Assembly: GCA_030141605.1 (NCBI GenBank)
Contig: JAQGDQ010000235.1
Span: forward strand, 1-64,000
Reading direction: 5' to 3'
DNA length: 64,000 nt
From: Tubiluchus corallicola
Lineage: Eukaryota; Priapulida; Priapulimorpha; Priapulimorphida; Tubiluchidae
Part shown: positions 46,248 through 56,465 of the stretch, one piece after another
Layout of the letters: every line of letters starts with the position of its first letter
Position numbering within the stretch: position 1 is the stretch's first letter
The notes under the pieces: model-generated
What the model was told of the DNA's origin: nothing
The model's database searches: none
Seen by the model: the letters and a program-made list of their open reading frames with translations, nothing else
Translations under genes and position numbers: made by a program

Positions 46248-49200
46248 AGTATATATCACTATATAATATACTTACTTATGTAAGCTGCCTGCATGTAACT
46301 GGGAAAATGTGACTAAATATACAGCACTTGGCATTATATGCAAGAACATTTTAAACAGTGATGTAAACTTTACTTCTGTAATTAGACATCATTGGCGTAG
46401 TTTGTTATATCATTAATTGTCATTTGTGTTATTGTTGTGTGTCATGACTTATTGTGATTTATTAATTTGTGATGTGTATATGAACTTTGTAAAGTTTGAA
46501 ATAAAATATTAAATCAAATAAAAAAAAAAAATCATTTGTGGGTCACTAAACTGACTGTAGAAATAGCCAAGTGAAAAGATTTTATGAAAATGTAAGCTGT
46601 CATATGCACCAAATTTGATTACGTAATGATAAAAACAAATTTTTTATGTCGATACGATATCCTAAGTTACATCCGCACCGTGCTTGGTTACAGTGTTGAC
46701 TATTAACTGCAATGCTTTTTCTCGACGACGGTTATTTGTAGCTGAAGACAGAAAGATGTTTTCATTCTCTGTATTTTGTTTACAGGGTTCAGCCACTTTG
46801 TCAATGGCTTACGCAGGAGCCAGATTTACCACATCCCTACTACAGGCCATGCAAGGCAAAGAGGGGGTGATCGAATGTGCGTTCGTGAAATCCGGCGAGA
46901 CGGAGGCGACTTACTTCTCCACCCCTCTTCTGCTGAGTGTATGTATTGTGCTGCAATGTTTGCACATTTGACACACTTACTACTAAAGTCAGTCTTAAGC
47001 AATGCTTCTCTGTCCAACTGCAATTTTTGTGGGCATACACAAATGGCGCATTTTGTTTCAAAGGCCTTAGCTATTATATTGTTGAACAGTACAGGGTGGC
47101 ACATAATTTTTGCTGTGGGAGTCACAGTAACTAGTATGAAAGTCTCACACAGTCTGTAGTCTTCAGGTGTGTCATCACAGTTCCGAGCTGAAAACTAATT
47201 TAAAATAATTTTTTCGATTGAGCAAACTGGCCTGGAAATTCACCAGGCCTCAACACCGCAAAACACGCTGGAGCTGTCCTAAACACAGACAGGATGGTAA
47301 AATAAACGTGCCATTGTTCATTGTTTAACCATTCTGCTCCATTCAATATCATGTCTTCAAGAATTTAGGCTGTGTGAGACATGTGAGGCTTTCTTGCTAA
47401 GTTTTGCAGGTTTGCTAGATTTGCTGTTGCTTGGGTGCTATAGTAAATTGTTATGTACTATTGTTATGTGTTATTGTTATGTGTTATTTTTGTACCACCC
47501 TGTACTGTATTTCACTACATTGCCTTTTTGATGATTCGTTGCTCTATCAGTTCCCCTAACAACACTTTTTGTATCACCCTGTACTTGCAGAAAAGTTTTT
47601 CCAATCTGCATTACTCTTTTATAATGAAATCAAAATATTTAGCAACGCTGTTAATGATGACAACGAACAACGAACATCAAGCACATGTCTGAGTGTCTGA
47701 ACACTGTGCAGTCAGTCTGAAAAGTCGGAAGCACGTTGCACCTTCTTTTACTTTTCTTAAATTTAAGTTACTGAACTGATGTGGCAGGCAGCTTTGTTTT
47801 ACTTCTCTTAAATATCTCTTTAAGACAGTCTGATTTCAATGCTTTGTGGAATTCATCACCTAAGCCCCCTGGATCCCGACCTTTTGACTTCACATACCCC
47901 TAATTTTTTTACACTACCTCCTGGTATCCTTTTGCCCGCAATAAGCAAAATGAAGAACCAGTGTTATATATACAGTGTTCCCTCGCTACTTCGCGTTTTG
48001 TTTATCGCCGACTTGCTGTTTCTTGGGTTTTGAAAAATTTTAATGTAAAATATTTATCGCGGTATTTTCGCTGTTTTGCGGGTTTTTGCGGTACTCAGTC
48101 TAAAGTATTTTTGCACATGCGTAGTACGTATTGTACAGTAATGTATAGATTTGATGAATTTTGCATAAAAATCAGAAAATGTAAAAAAGGTACATGTACA
48201 GTATGGAAAAGTTATTAAGGAAAGGGTTATGTGTAAGAGTGTGGGGAGGGTTTATAAAGATTTAAAATAATGTATAACTACTAAAATAAGTATAGCGTTC
48301 CTACTTCGCGGAAGTTCACTTATCGCGGGTGGGCCTGGAACGGAACACCTGCGATAAGTGAGGGAACACTGTATTATAAGATAAATTAATTAAAATTACC
48401 TGAGCTTATAAGCAAAAATGAAAAGGCACTAATGAAAATACAGTAATTGAAATCTACTGCTTGGTTTTGGATCTGAGAATTTCACTACGATATTTTCTGA
48501 CATCACAGCATTATACAGACATGATGTGATCACTTTACATTCTGAAATATGGCGTTCCTTCACTTATTGCGGGTGTTCCGTTCCAGGCCCACCCGTGATA
48601 AGTGAAGTAGGGACGCTATACTTATTTTAGTAGTTATACATTAATTTAAGTCTTTATAAACCCTCCCCACACTCTTATAGATAACCCTTAACCATTTTTT
48701 ATACAAAGCTCATCAAATACACAACACGTACTGCGCATGTGCAAAAATACTTTCACATAGCAGAAACTAACTTTATGAATCATGGTTCAATTTTCAACAA
48801 ACTGACTCCCACGTCTCCGCGGATGTCGGGACGGTTTCCGGCTTTTGTCTTCATTGTCACCATCGTCGAAAAGCCGGCTCAACACGGGATGAAAAGTTCA
48901 CTAAAAGCTTTACAGTGGACAGTGGTCAAGATCTTGACCAAAAACCATAAACTGTTGGCACAGTCGTCAGACATGTCTGAATCACCTGCTGATTATTGTG
49001 TCTAAGAAGCTTCCCGGGTACCCCTTGTGGTGTTTGCTGGTACCCCCCCCCCGGGGGTACTAGTACTCCAGGTTGGGAACCGAGGATCTAAGCCAAAAGT
49101 TTCTCTAAATAAGTTCACCTTTTCACTGTCATGCAGTTTGCATTGTAACTAGATTAGCAGATTATTTTAAACTTGTCAGTCTTGCTGTCAATATTATCAT

Positions 49201-49767
49201 TGCCACAACCCCATAATTTTACCTCCATTAATGACAACGCCATCATTTTCACTGCTGCTGCCGTAGCCGCTGTCGCTGCAACTACTTTCCACTGCCATCA
49301 TCTTGAGTAGCATAATTTTCATCAATGCCATCTTCACCGCATCGTTTCAAAAGTAGTTTTGTTTTGTTTGGTATAATTCAAAGCATCTTTCAAAATGTAG
49401 AGTAGAAAATAAAGTCACAATGCAACGTTCAGCAATAGCAGAAATCTTTTCTGCAAGTTTTGCCCACGTTTTTGGCTATAGGCATTTGCAACAAACTGCA
49501 GCGCACATTCAGCAATAACAGCAATCTTTTCTGCAAGTTTTGCCCACGTTTTTGGCTATAGGCATTTTGTGGCTTATTAATTTTTTGCCAACAGAGGACA
49601 GCACTGTACTTGAAGTTTAACATTTCTTCTTCTTATAGAAAAATGGAATTGAAAAGAATTTGGGATTGGGAAAGCTGAGCGATTTCGAGACGGAGTTGGT
49701 CAAGAAGGCTCTACCCGAGCTGAAGGGAAGCATCAAAAAGGGAGAGGATTTCGTTCACAAGAACTAA
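34614..49767 (+). CDS. MDH2: Mitochondrial malate dehydrogenase, 8 exons, 341 aa
   Basis: It interconverts malate and oxaloacetate with NAD in the mitochondrial matrix (TCA cycle, malate-aspartate shuttle). Exons: 34614-34691, 35408-35563, 38411-38507, 39000-39109, 40700-40825, 42441-42617, 46786-46938, 49639-49767. The N-terminus [13 protein letters not shown]...RAFSTTAQ is a mitochondrial presequence. The Rossmann motif GASGGIG is at 35-41; [16 protein letters not shown] carries substrate arginines R108 and R114; LDIVRAN carries D177 and R180; GGHAG carries catalytic H204. The C-terminus is [16 protein letters not shown]. Length matches human MDH2 (338). An in-frame ATG 60 bp upstream (34554) could add 20 residues, but the internal start resembles known presequences better. 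Introns hold most of this region's repeats. Confidence 0.96.
36325..38270. repeat. 33-bp minisatellite, ~58 copies (MDH2 intron 2)
   Basis: The unit is AGTATATCTAAGTGACTTGC then ATGTACAATTTTC. Variants are mainly GCATGT/GCGTGT/GCGTAT/GCATAT. Each junction reads AATTTTCAG|TATATC, a 3' splice-site-like motif, with CTAAGTGAC as a branch-point-like stretch. It makes up two thirds of intron 2. About 37330-37560 is degraded by many small deletions. The 261- and 355-codon frames through it are artefacts of a stop-free 33-bp unit. Confidence 0.95.
38585..38765. repeat. Dispersed repeat C, copy 1 (MDH2 intron 3)
   Basis: It shares GTTTTGTGAATGTTTAAAGC, AATCAGTTGAA, TCAAAGTTTGTTTATTTCC and AGCAGTAATG with about 40943-41132 in MDH2 intron 5, in the same orientation. 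The class is unknown. Confidence 0.7.
39110..40699 (+). other. MDH2 intron 4
   Basis: No tandem array was seen. About 40435-40530 (AACTTTGAACTGAAAGGTAC, CAGCACCT) resembles about 19248-19310 in SETD6 intron 3, suggesting another low-copy dispersed repeat. No hidden exon was recognised. Confidence 0.45.
40943..41132. repeat. Dispersed repeat C, copy 2 (MDH2 intron 5)
   Basis: Partner of 38585-38765. It begins about 117 bp after exon 5, much as the first copy begins about 77 bp after exon 3. Confidence 0.7.
41699..42142. repeat. 49-bp minisatellite, 9 copies (MDH2 intron 5)
   Basis: The unit is ATGCTATTAGGTGGCACAGA, then AAAAATGTGCC(G/A)AAGTTTAC, then AATACAATA. GGCACA and TGTGCC are perfect inverted repeats around a 7-nt loop, so every unit is a potential hairpin. 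Copies are very similar, implying recent growth. Confidence 0.93.
42659..43236 (-). mobile_element. TA-flanked MITE, family A copy 2 (MDH2 intron 6)
   Basis: TA flanks both ends (42657-42658, 43237-43238). The ends are CAGTCTGTAAAAATCC and, complemented, CAGTAAACTCC. It is the inverted, longer relative of 8673-9035 and shares GGGTTGAACTTTCTGCCTTC. It starts 41 bp after exon 6. Confidence 0.7.
43992..44573. mobile_element. piggyBac-like MITE with TTAA target duplication
   Basis: This 582-bp element is flanked by TTAA on both sides (43988-43991, 44574-44577). The inverted ends are CCCTTATAGGGTCACCG and, complemented, CCCTTATAGGGTCATGG. TTAA plus CCC ends are the signature of the piggyBac superfamily. 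No transposase frame is present. It lies in MDH2 intron 6. Confidence 0.9.
44888..45345. mobile_element. TA-flanked MITE with 27-bp inverted ends
   Basis: This 458-bp element is flanked by TA. The left end CCGTATTTTCCCGTGTATAA and its continuation GAGACCC are matched by the complement of the right end with one difference in 27. Extra copies of TATAAGAGACCC sit inside. It is probably pogo/mariner-type and non-autonomous. It lies in MDH2 intron 6. Confidence 0.88.
45346..46785 (+). other. MDH2 intron 6, 3' part
   Basis: A single pogo-like end (AAATCCTCGCTTAACGACG at about 45986) has no partner seen. A (TA)n tract of about 34 bp is at 46209-46243. A run of A at about 46520-46531, preceded by AATAAA, looks like the tail of a retroposed sequence. 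No exon was recognised. Confidence 0.5.
47092..47502. mobile_element. mariner-like MITE with TA duplication (MDH2 intron 7)
   Basis: This 411-bp element is flanked by TA. Left end CAGGGTGGCACATAATTTTT; right end, complemented, CAGGGTGGTACAAAAATAAC. A further CACCCTG end occurs at 47582, so a second right end may have been gained. The element at 52131-52542 has matching ends and almost the same length. Confidence 0.75.
47973..48371 (+). mobile_element. TA-flanked MITE (CAGTGTTCCC family), intact copy
   Basis: This 399-bp element is flanked by TA. Left end CAGTGTTCCCTCGCTACTTC; right end, complemented, CAGTGTTCCCTCACTTATCG. An inverted partial relative lies at about 48551-48760, and a third, decayed copy at 12581 seeded a minisatellite. 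It is probably pogo/Tigger-like. Confidence 0.85.
48551..48760 (-). mobile_element. Partial inverted copy of the CAGTGTTCCC MITE
   Basis: GCGGGTGTTCCGTTCCAGGC, GATAAGTGAAGTAGGGACGC and TATAAACCCTCCCCACACTC are the complement of 48236-48358. Its terminus is missing. The two adjacent inverted copies could form a long hairpin in MDH2 intron 7 RNA. Confidence 0.75.
49430..49580. repeat. ~77-bp tandem duplication (MDH2 intron 7)
   Basis: Two copies of a unit containing TTCAGCAATA(G/A)CAG, ATCTTTTCTGCAAGTTTTGC and CCACGTTTTTGGCTATAGGC. It ends about 70 bp before the final MDH2 exon. Confidence 0.85.
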
Positions 49768-50400
49768 GAAGCCTCCGTTGCCGTGGCACCATCCTCGTTA
49801 TCGTTTCCGTGATTTATCTCTTGTCATACTGTTCTCTGAAACATGCTCACTGTGGTACGTTAAGTTGGTGTCTCAAGTCGTACTTAAGTTGGCGTCTTGA
49901 GTTACGCGACATTTGCACTTCCCTGGCATTGTTTGTAGATTTGCATTGTTCACCGTTAGCTGCTTGTTGCCGTGCTGCTACAGGCAACATCAAAACCGGC
50001 ATTAGTAACAACGGCAACAGTAACGGCATTAACATTTTAGTGTTTTGTAGTATTTAAGGGTATTTTGTGGAATAGATTTGAAGTTTTTGTGTCTTCATTG
50101 CACTTAAGCTACCTATTTAACTTAATGTGACTTATAGTTTCACTGACCAAGGCAAGTGCTCCCATAAATTACCTGTCATGGCCGAATGGTCAGAAAAATT
50201 CTGTGATTTGTGTCAATGGTCCGTCATATATCTCCCGGTTCTGTCAGTTAAAAATTTGTGACGCATAGATTACCGCTGTTGTGCATAGATTCAGTCAAAT
50301 AGCTCGTATTTCACGTAACTATATTCATTAGTAGTACGAAAACAGGGATTATAGACAGAATCGTGGATGTTATAATAAAATGAATCCGTTTTTATTTGCT
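49768..50400 (+). other. MDH2 3' UTR with poly(A) signal
   Basis: This runs from the stop codon to AATAAA at 50374-50379, the first plus-strand poly(A) signal after the gene. No conserved element was recognised. Confidence 0.6.
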
Positions 50401-50448
50401 AACAGACAGATACTTCGCAGCCCATTGTGAATTCATCACCTTGTCATC

Positions 50449-51165
50449 TTAGTTACTTCCGTTATGCAACACTGTAATTTGAAGCCATGTTCCCCAAGCT
50501 GTAGCTATGTCATTTAAGTCAAGTGGAGGAGTATTTAATAAGTCTTTCTTCGCAACATGTACATGTGTGATCAGATGTCCTTCTCTTGGTTTCTTCCCAA
50601 GTGTTAGTACTTGATGTAATGCTAAGTGGAGATTCCTGTGGTAATCTAATGACATGTCTAATTCTTCAGTGGAAACATTAGCAATATGCAACACTCTTTG
50701 AAGTGCAAAATCATTGAGTAATCCCAGCAAAATATAGAAACTTTTAGTGATCATTGTGTTGATTTTATCAGTGGATGCATTAGCAATATGCAACACTCTT
50801 TGAATTGCAAAATCATTCAATAGTCCTAACAAAATATGGAAACTTTTAATGATCAATATATTGATTATATCAGGGGAAACATTAGCAATATGCAACATTC
50901 TTTGAAATGCAAAATCATTGAGTAATCCTAGCAAAATATAGAAATTTTTAGTAATCATTGTGTTGATTTTATCAGTGGATGCATTAGCAATATGAACACT
51001 CTTTGAAATGCAAAATCTAAACAAAATAGAGAAACTTTTAATGCTCATTATGTTGATTATAATTAAGTAAATAAATAAATACCTTTAACTGATGTAAACA
51101 TCCTGTAAAGGATCTACTGAATTTCTGATTTTGCATTTTAAAGAGTGTTGCATGTTGCTAATGTT
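50449..51165. repeat. 102-bp repeat, ~4 copies, with an open 199-codon minus frame
   Basis: Period is 102 (ATTAGCAATATG at 50677, 50779, 50881 and 50983). In the minus frame 50449-51048 each unit codes for a 34-residue repeat with LHIANAST and FYILLGLLNDF, followed by an unrelated 65-residue C-terminus. An inverted copy of the unit core lies at about 51127-51164 on the plus strand, pointing to a foldback element. I do not recognise the protein. Since 102 is divisible by three, the open frame may be chance. Confidence 0.55.
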
Positions 51166-52130
51166 TATGCTGAGGAAGTAACCTGCATTGGGATGCGAAA
51201 TTTCCATTTATTAGCGAATAGAACACATTTCTATTTATGATAACATCCATGCTTCCGTCTTTAATCTTTTTTTATTAGTACTTTCAGTAATGGATACTAA
51301 ACATACTAAAATCTTATACTGAATGGCTCATCGTAAAATTGGTCTTTCTTTGTTAATAATACGGGTTAGGCAGCTTATAAAGTTCATAGCAAGTGTGTTC
51401 GTCTTTATTCTCCTTGGTGTAAAAGCTCACACGAGACTGTAGCTAGCGGTCATGTTTAGACAATCATGTTGCACAGTTGTTTCAATTTTTCCTTTTTCAA
51501 CTTTTCTTGAATTTGCATGTTATTGTGTAGACAATAAAGATGTCATTAGACATTCCTGTGTATTTTGCACTGATCAGGATGTAGTAAATAATCTCTTGGT
51601 TACGGCAGTCTGTTCTGTAACCCGGTGTAAAAGTTTTATGTAAACAGTGTGAAAATAAATGTTATAAATCTTAGTTGTTAAACGGACGTTGTTTGTTGAG
51701 AAGGGTTGTCAATATTCTCGTAATAAACCTCTTCCCAGTTCCAGCGATTGATGTTGATCGTGACAAGGTCAAAGGTTACCTGTACCAGACGACGCATTTG
51801 CGTACACTTGGCAACGCTTTGCAGCCCAAGCTATCGTGATAGTAAGTTTTTATAGCTAGCTAGAACCTTACCTAGTTCATTTTTTGTTGTTCCTAAGCAC
51901 AGACAATGTATAATTAAGTCCACGTAAAACAACTCAAGTTACTGAACTGATGTGGCAGACAGCTTTGTTTTACACATCACGTGGTGATTGTAGTTAAGAT
52001 GCGTTGCTTTGGTACAGCTGCGCGTACCAAATGTACACAGCTGCGCGTGCACACAACAAAACTGCGAAAAGGCTTATTGCAAGGAATTGTTCATCGTCAA
52101 AAATGAACACAGTTGATTCACTGCAGTATA
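51166..52130. other. Intergenic
   Basis: A 63-codon plus frame (51452-51643) rich in cysteine is followed by AATAAA at about 51654, but no family or splice evidence supports a gene. At about 51830-52020 lies the inverted relative of the repeat at 14105-14540. Nothing else was recognised. Confidence 0.4.
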
Positions 52131-52542
52131 CAGGGTGGTTCATAACATTCTGCTTGGAGGGGTACAAAAACTACGGGTACAGATAAATTCATTACATCAG
52201 AGTACTGCCCAAACAGTAACGAATCAAGTCCTCAAAATTTGGCTTACAAACCCCATACATCTTGATGGGTATGATCGGAGCTGCAGACTCACAAAGTTCG
52301 CGATCCGATTACTCATCAACCGCATATTTTGTTCTCGCGTCACGCCTTCGGCTGGAGCGTCCAGCTCAACTGCATTTGGAGAGGTTGAATTTCCTTGCTA
52401 TTCAGTTCAGCTGAAAACCGCATCACCAAGTTTTGTGGTCACTGCTCCAATTACACCCCTGAAAAGGATGATAGGCTCTCTACTGTTTCAGCAGTACTTT
52501 AATGTAATAAGTTGTTCTAGGAAAACGTTATGTACCACCCTG
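52131..52542. mobile_element. mariner-like MITE with TA duplication, copy 2
   Basis: This 412-bp element is flanked by TA. Left end CAGGGTGGTTCATAAC; right end, complemented, CAGGGTGGTACATAAC (15 of 16 match). Same family as 47092-47502. No transposase frame. Confidence 0.85.
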
Positions 52543-52713
52543 TACAAACAGACTAATCAAGCTTACCAAATATAAACATCTGAAATCAGAGGTAAGATGA
52601 TAATGTTTATTATGCATTTACACATCACCGTGGAAACCAAAGCTTTAATATCAAAACAACAAAATAATCGAATTCTATTAACAGGTGACGCCACTGCACT
52701 TATAAACAGCACA

Positions 52714-52821
52714 TGTTGGTTAAATGTATTTACAAGACCTAAGCAAAACTGGGACAGACATTTAATCTGTTGGTTAAATGTATTTACAAGACCTAAGCAA
52801 AACTGGGACAGACATTTAATC
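52714..52821. repeat. 54-bp tandem duplication
   Basis: Two exact or near-exact copies starting TGTTGGTTAAATGTATTTAC and ending GGGACAGACATTTAATC (52714 and 52768). Probably very recent. Confidence 0.9.
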
Positions 52822-52876
52822 CATCTGAAAACAGTTTTTCATTTCACTTTTGCAATGCGATGCAAGATACCGTGGT

Positions 52877-53368
52877 ACAAGGTTTAAGACATCTTGAGTT
52901 AGACCTACTTTACACCAAACTGCAAACAGGTGTCTGTCTAGACTATGTTTAGCTTTGAACAAGGTTTAAGACATCTTGATTTAGACCTACTTCACACCAA
53001 ACTGCAAACAGGTGTCTGTCTAGACTATGTTTAGCTTTGAACAAGGTTTAAGACATCTTCATTTAGACTTACTTCACACCAAACTGCAAACAGTTGTCTG
53101 TCTAGACTATGTTTAGCTTTGAACAAGGTTTAAGACATCTTCATTTCGACCTACTCCACACCAAACTGCAAACAGTTGTCTGTCTAGACTATGTTTAGCT
53201 TTGAACAAGGTTTAAGACATCTTCATTTCGACCTACTCCACACCAAACTGCAAACAGTTGTCTGTCTAGACTATGTTTAGCTTTGAACAAGGTTTAAGAC
53301 ATCTTCATTTAGACCTACTCCACACCAGACTGCAAACAGGTGTCTGTCTAGACCATGTTTAGCTTTGA
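52877..53368. repeat. 82-bp minisatellite, 6 copies
   Basis: Period is 82 (GGTTTAAGACATCTT at 52881, 52963 and 53045). The unit contains CACACCAAACTGCAAACAG, GTGTCTGTCTAGACTATG and TTTAGCTTTGAACAA, with TCTAGA as a palindrome. No gene context. Confidence 0.92.
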
Positions 53369-53822
53369 CGGGAAACAACAATTTTTTCAACCCAAGTAAA
53401 GAAAAGATTTTTAATTGCCATCATACAGACAAAATCTTAGAAAAATGGTGCAAGAAAGCCCTACAAATGCAATTGTGACTACTGACTAAAATGCAGTTGT
53501 ACAAAATCTTGTCCATCACAAAACTGACAATGAAAATGACTCCAACATTTTAACAATAACCTCATCAGAGTTCAAGTGAAAATAAAATTTCAGCTTTCAA
53601 CTTTTACTCTTAAAAAGCACGGGGCATCTTAGCCTAGAGTTTAAAGGAAAGATCAAGTCAATTGGGTGGCATGTTGGCTTTCTTACTGCTATCACTTAAA
53701 CTTGGAAAAATATAACAAAGAAATTTGCAAAAAACTTTCTATCAAGCAAAAATTAATTTATACTACCCCCTGTATAGAATTTTCAGGCGCAGTAGTATCC
53801 GCCATTGACTTGAGAATTTTCA
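53369..53822. other. Intergenic, nothing recognised
   Basis: Between the 82-bp and 41-bp arrays. No open frame, splice-framed exon or transposon end was recognised. Confidence 0.4.
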
Positions 53823-54919
53823 CCTAACTGGTAGACTTCGTGACATTTCGTACGCACATTGTACCTAACTGGTAGACTTCGTGACATTTCGTACGCACAT
53901 CGTACCTAACTGGTAGATTTCGTGACATTTCGTACGCACATCGTACCTAACTGGTAGATTTTGTGACATTTCGTACGCACATCGTACCTAACTGGTAGAC
54001 TTCGTGACATTTCGTACGCACATCGTACCTAACTGGTAGACTTCGTGACATTTCGTACGCACATCGTACCTAACTGGTAGACTTCGTACGCACATCGTAC
54101 CTAACTGGTAGACTTCGTGACATTTCGTACGCACAGCGTACCGAACTGGTAGACTTCGTGACATTTCGTACGCACATCGTACCGAACTGGTAGACTTCGT
54201 GACATTTCGTACGCACATCGTACCTAACTGGTAGACTTCGTGACATTTCGTACGCACATCGTACCTAACTGGTAGACTTCGTGACATTCCGTACGCACAT
54301 CGTACCTAACTGGTAGACTTCGTGACATTTCCTACGCACATCGTACCGAACTGGTAGACTTCGTGACATTTCGTACGCACATCGTACCGAACTGGTAGAC
54401 TTCGTGACATTTCGTATGCACATTGTACCTAACTGGTAGACTTCGTGACATTTCGTACGCACATCGTACCTAACTGGTAGACTTCGTGACATTTCGTACG
54501 CACATCGTACCTAACTGGTAGACTTCGTGACATTTCGTACGCACATTGTACCTAACTGGTAGACTTCGTGACATTTCGTACGCACATCGTACCTAAGTGG
54601 TAGACTTCGTGACATTTCGTACGCACATCGTACCTAACTGGTAGACTTCGTGACATTTCGTACGCACATCGTACCTAACTGGTAGACTTCGTGACTTTTC
54701 GTACGCACATCGTACCTAACTGGTAGACTTCGTGACATTTCGTACGCACATAGTACCTAACTGGTAGACTTCGTGACATTTCGTACGCACATCGTACCTA
54801 ACTGGTAGATTTCGTGACATTTCGTACGCACATCGTACCTAACTGGTAGACTTCGTGACATTTCGTACGCACATCGTACCTAACTGGTAGATTTCGTGAC
54901 ATTTCGTACGCACATCGTA
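53823..54919. repeat. 41-bp minisatellite, ~27 copies
   Basis: The unit is CTAACTGGTAGACTTCGTGA then CATTTCGTACGCACATCGTAC. Period 41 was measured at 53824/53865. One unit at about 54070-54095 lacks GACATTTCGT and neighbours. GTACG and CGTAC flank CACAT, giving a 5-bp hairpin in each unit. The 75- and 99-codon minus frames are artefacts. Confidence 0.94.
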
Positions 54920-55241
54920 AGCGTGCGTTGCTTAAAGTAATTCAAACTTCTCCAGCTTACCTAATGTTCATGCAAAAATAATGCAAAATGTTTTAATTTT
55001 CTGTAAGAACTTTTATTATACTTCAAACAGAAGCTGACAGTGTGCTGCTTCACCGACATGAATGGCGTCATTTGTGGAAGAATGGACACTTGAAATGGGA
55101 GCGCCAGTTTAAAGTGATTTTACTAATTACACGAGATGCTTATCACACCTTTATTACTAAATCCTTCTAACATTTTTGCAAACAGGCCTTCAAACTTCCC
55201 AGAAAACTTTCCCTTTCCTTTAACTTTTAGCTGGTAATTAA
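54920..55241. other. Intergenic, nothing recognised
   Basis: AT-rich sequence between the 41-bp array and the TTAA MITE. No supported feature. Confidence 0.4.
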
Positions 55242-55788
55242 AGGAAAACCGGACAATTATTTAGACTCAATCCCAGTTTAATTTACTGTTCAAAATTTAC
55301 ATTTTCTTGCCTATAAAAGTTAGCAACTGCTTCTTATATTTGAATAATTAGCTTAGAAAGTTAATTAATGGCAACCGAACACAGCTATTGCTTACGTCAG
55401 AAACTAACCACAGTTTGTGCAATGGCAGGTATCTTCCCTAGCGTGTCAAGCACATTTGCATAAGTGTTACAGTATTCTTTAAACGCATGATGTCACGAAA
55501 AATGGGCTCTACATCATATGACGCCATAAACTAACACTGCAATTCATGATCATGCTTATCACGGTACCACCTTCTATTTGTTGGCCACGCGCACGTGACA
55601 AAAAGGCGCCATTGCCAATCTGAGTAGATTCACTGAGGCACGTAGCTTTGAAAGTTTAATGAAATTTGAGTATCCGAGGTAATTAATATTTAATCTAAAC
55701 TTTGATTTAAAATAAGCTATTGTAGTTTTCAATATTTTAGAGCATTCCTTATTCTGAACTCGTGTTTACACAATCATCCTGTTTTCCT
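55242..55788 (-). mobile_element. TTAA-target MITE, copy 2
   Basis: This 547-bp element is flanked by TTAA (55238-55241, 55789-55792). The ends AGGAAAACCGGACAATTATT and, complemented, AGGAAAACAGGATGATTGTG match 19832-20375, to which it is inverted. No transposase. Confidence 0.88.
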
Positions 55789-55962
55789 TTAATCACGAAA
55801 ACTTGACAAAATGCAAGCATTAATTAAGTAGGAATAATCTTCAATAAGAATGAATGGAATGTTTCTGCAGTATGTCTGCCAACAAAGAATTATGGCTGAA
55901 TAGTTGTACAATTGCATCAATAACATTACAGTAACCATCAGTTTCTATACCACAACATATCA

Positions 55963-56465
55963 ACTTCAGTTCTCGCAATATCCAATCAAGACTTCAGTTC
56001 TTGCAATATCCAATCAAGACTTCAGTTCTCACAATATATCAACTTCAGTTCTCGCAATATCCAATCAAGACTTCAGTTCTCGCAATATGCAATCAAGACT
56101 TCAGTTCTTGCAATATCCAATCAAGACTTCAGTTCTCACAATATATCAACTTCAGTTCTTGCAATAATATCCAATCAAGACTTCAGTTCTCGCAATATCC
56201 AATCAAGACTTCAGATCTCGCAATATGCAATCAAGACTTCAGTTCTTGCAATATCCAATCAAGACTTCAGTTCTCGCAATATCCAATCAAGACTTCAGTT
56301 CTCACAACATGCAATCAAGACTTCAGTTCTCACAATATGTAATCAAGACTTCAGATCTCACAATATCCAATCAAGACTTCAGTTCTCGCAGTATGCAATC
56401 AAGACTTCAGTTCTCGCAATATCCAATCAAGACTTCAGTTCTCACAATATCCAATCAAGACTTCA
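55963..56465. repeat. 28-bp minisatellite, ~18 copies, overlapping the TRMT1L stop
   Basis: The unit is TTCAGTTCTCGCAATATCCA then ATCAAGAC. Variants are CAATATGC, CAATATATCAAC and TTCTTGC. Its last, partial unit (ATCAAGACTTC at 56455-56465) contains the TRMT1L stop codon (TGA on the minus strand at 56455-56457). The whole array therefore lies in the gene's 3' UTR. Confidence 0.9.

Noticed and set aside
51452-51643. 63-codon cysteine-containing frame followed by AATAAA
   Set aside because: No signal peptide logic, homology or conserved motif; kept only as a note in the intergenic entry.
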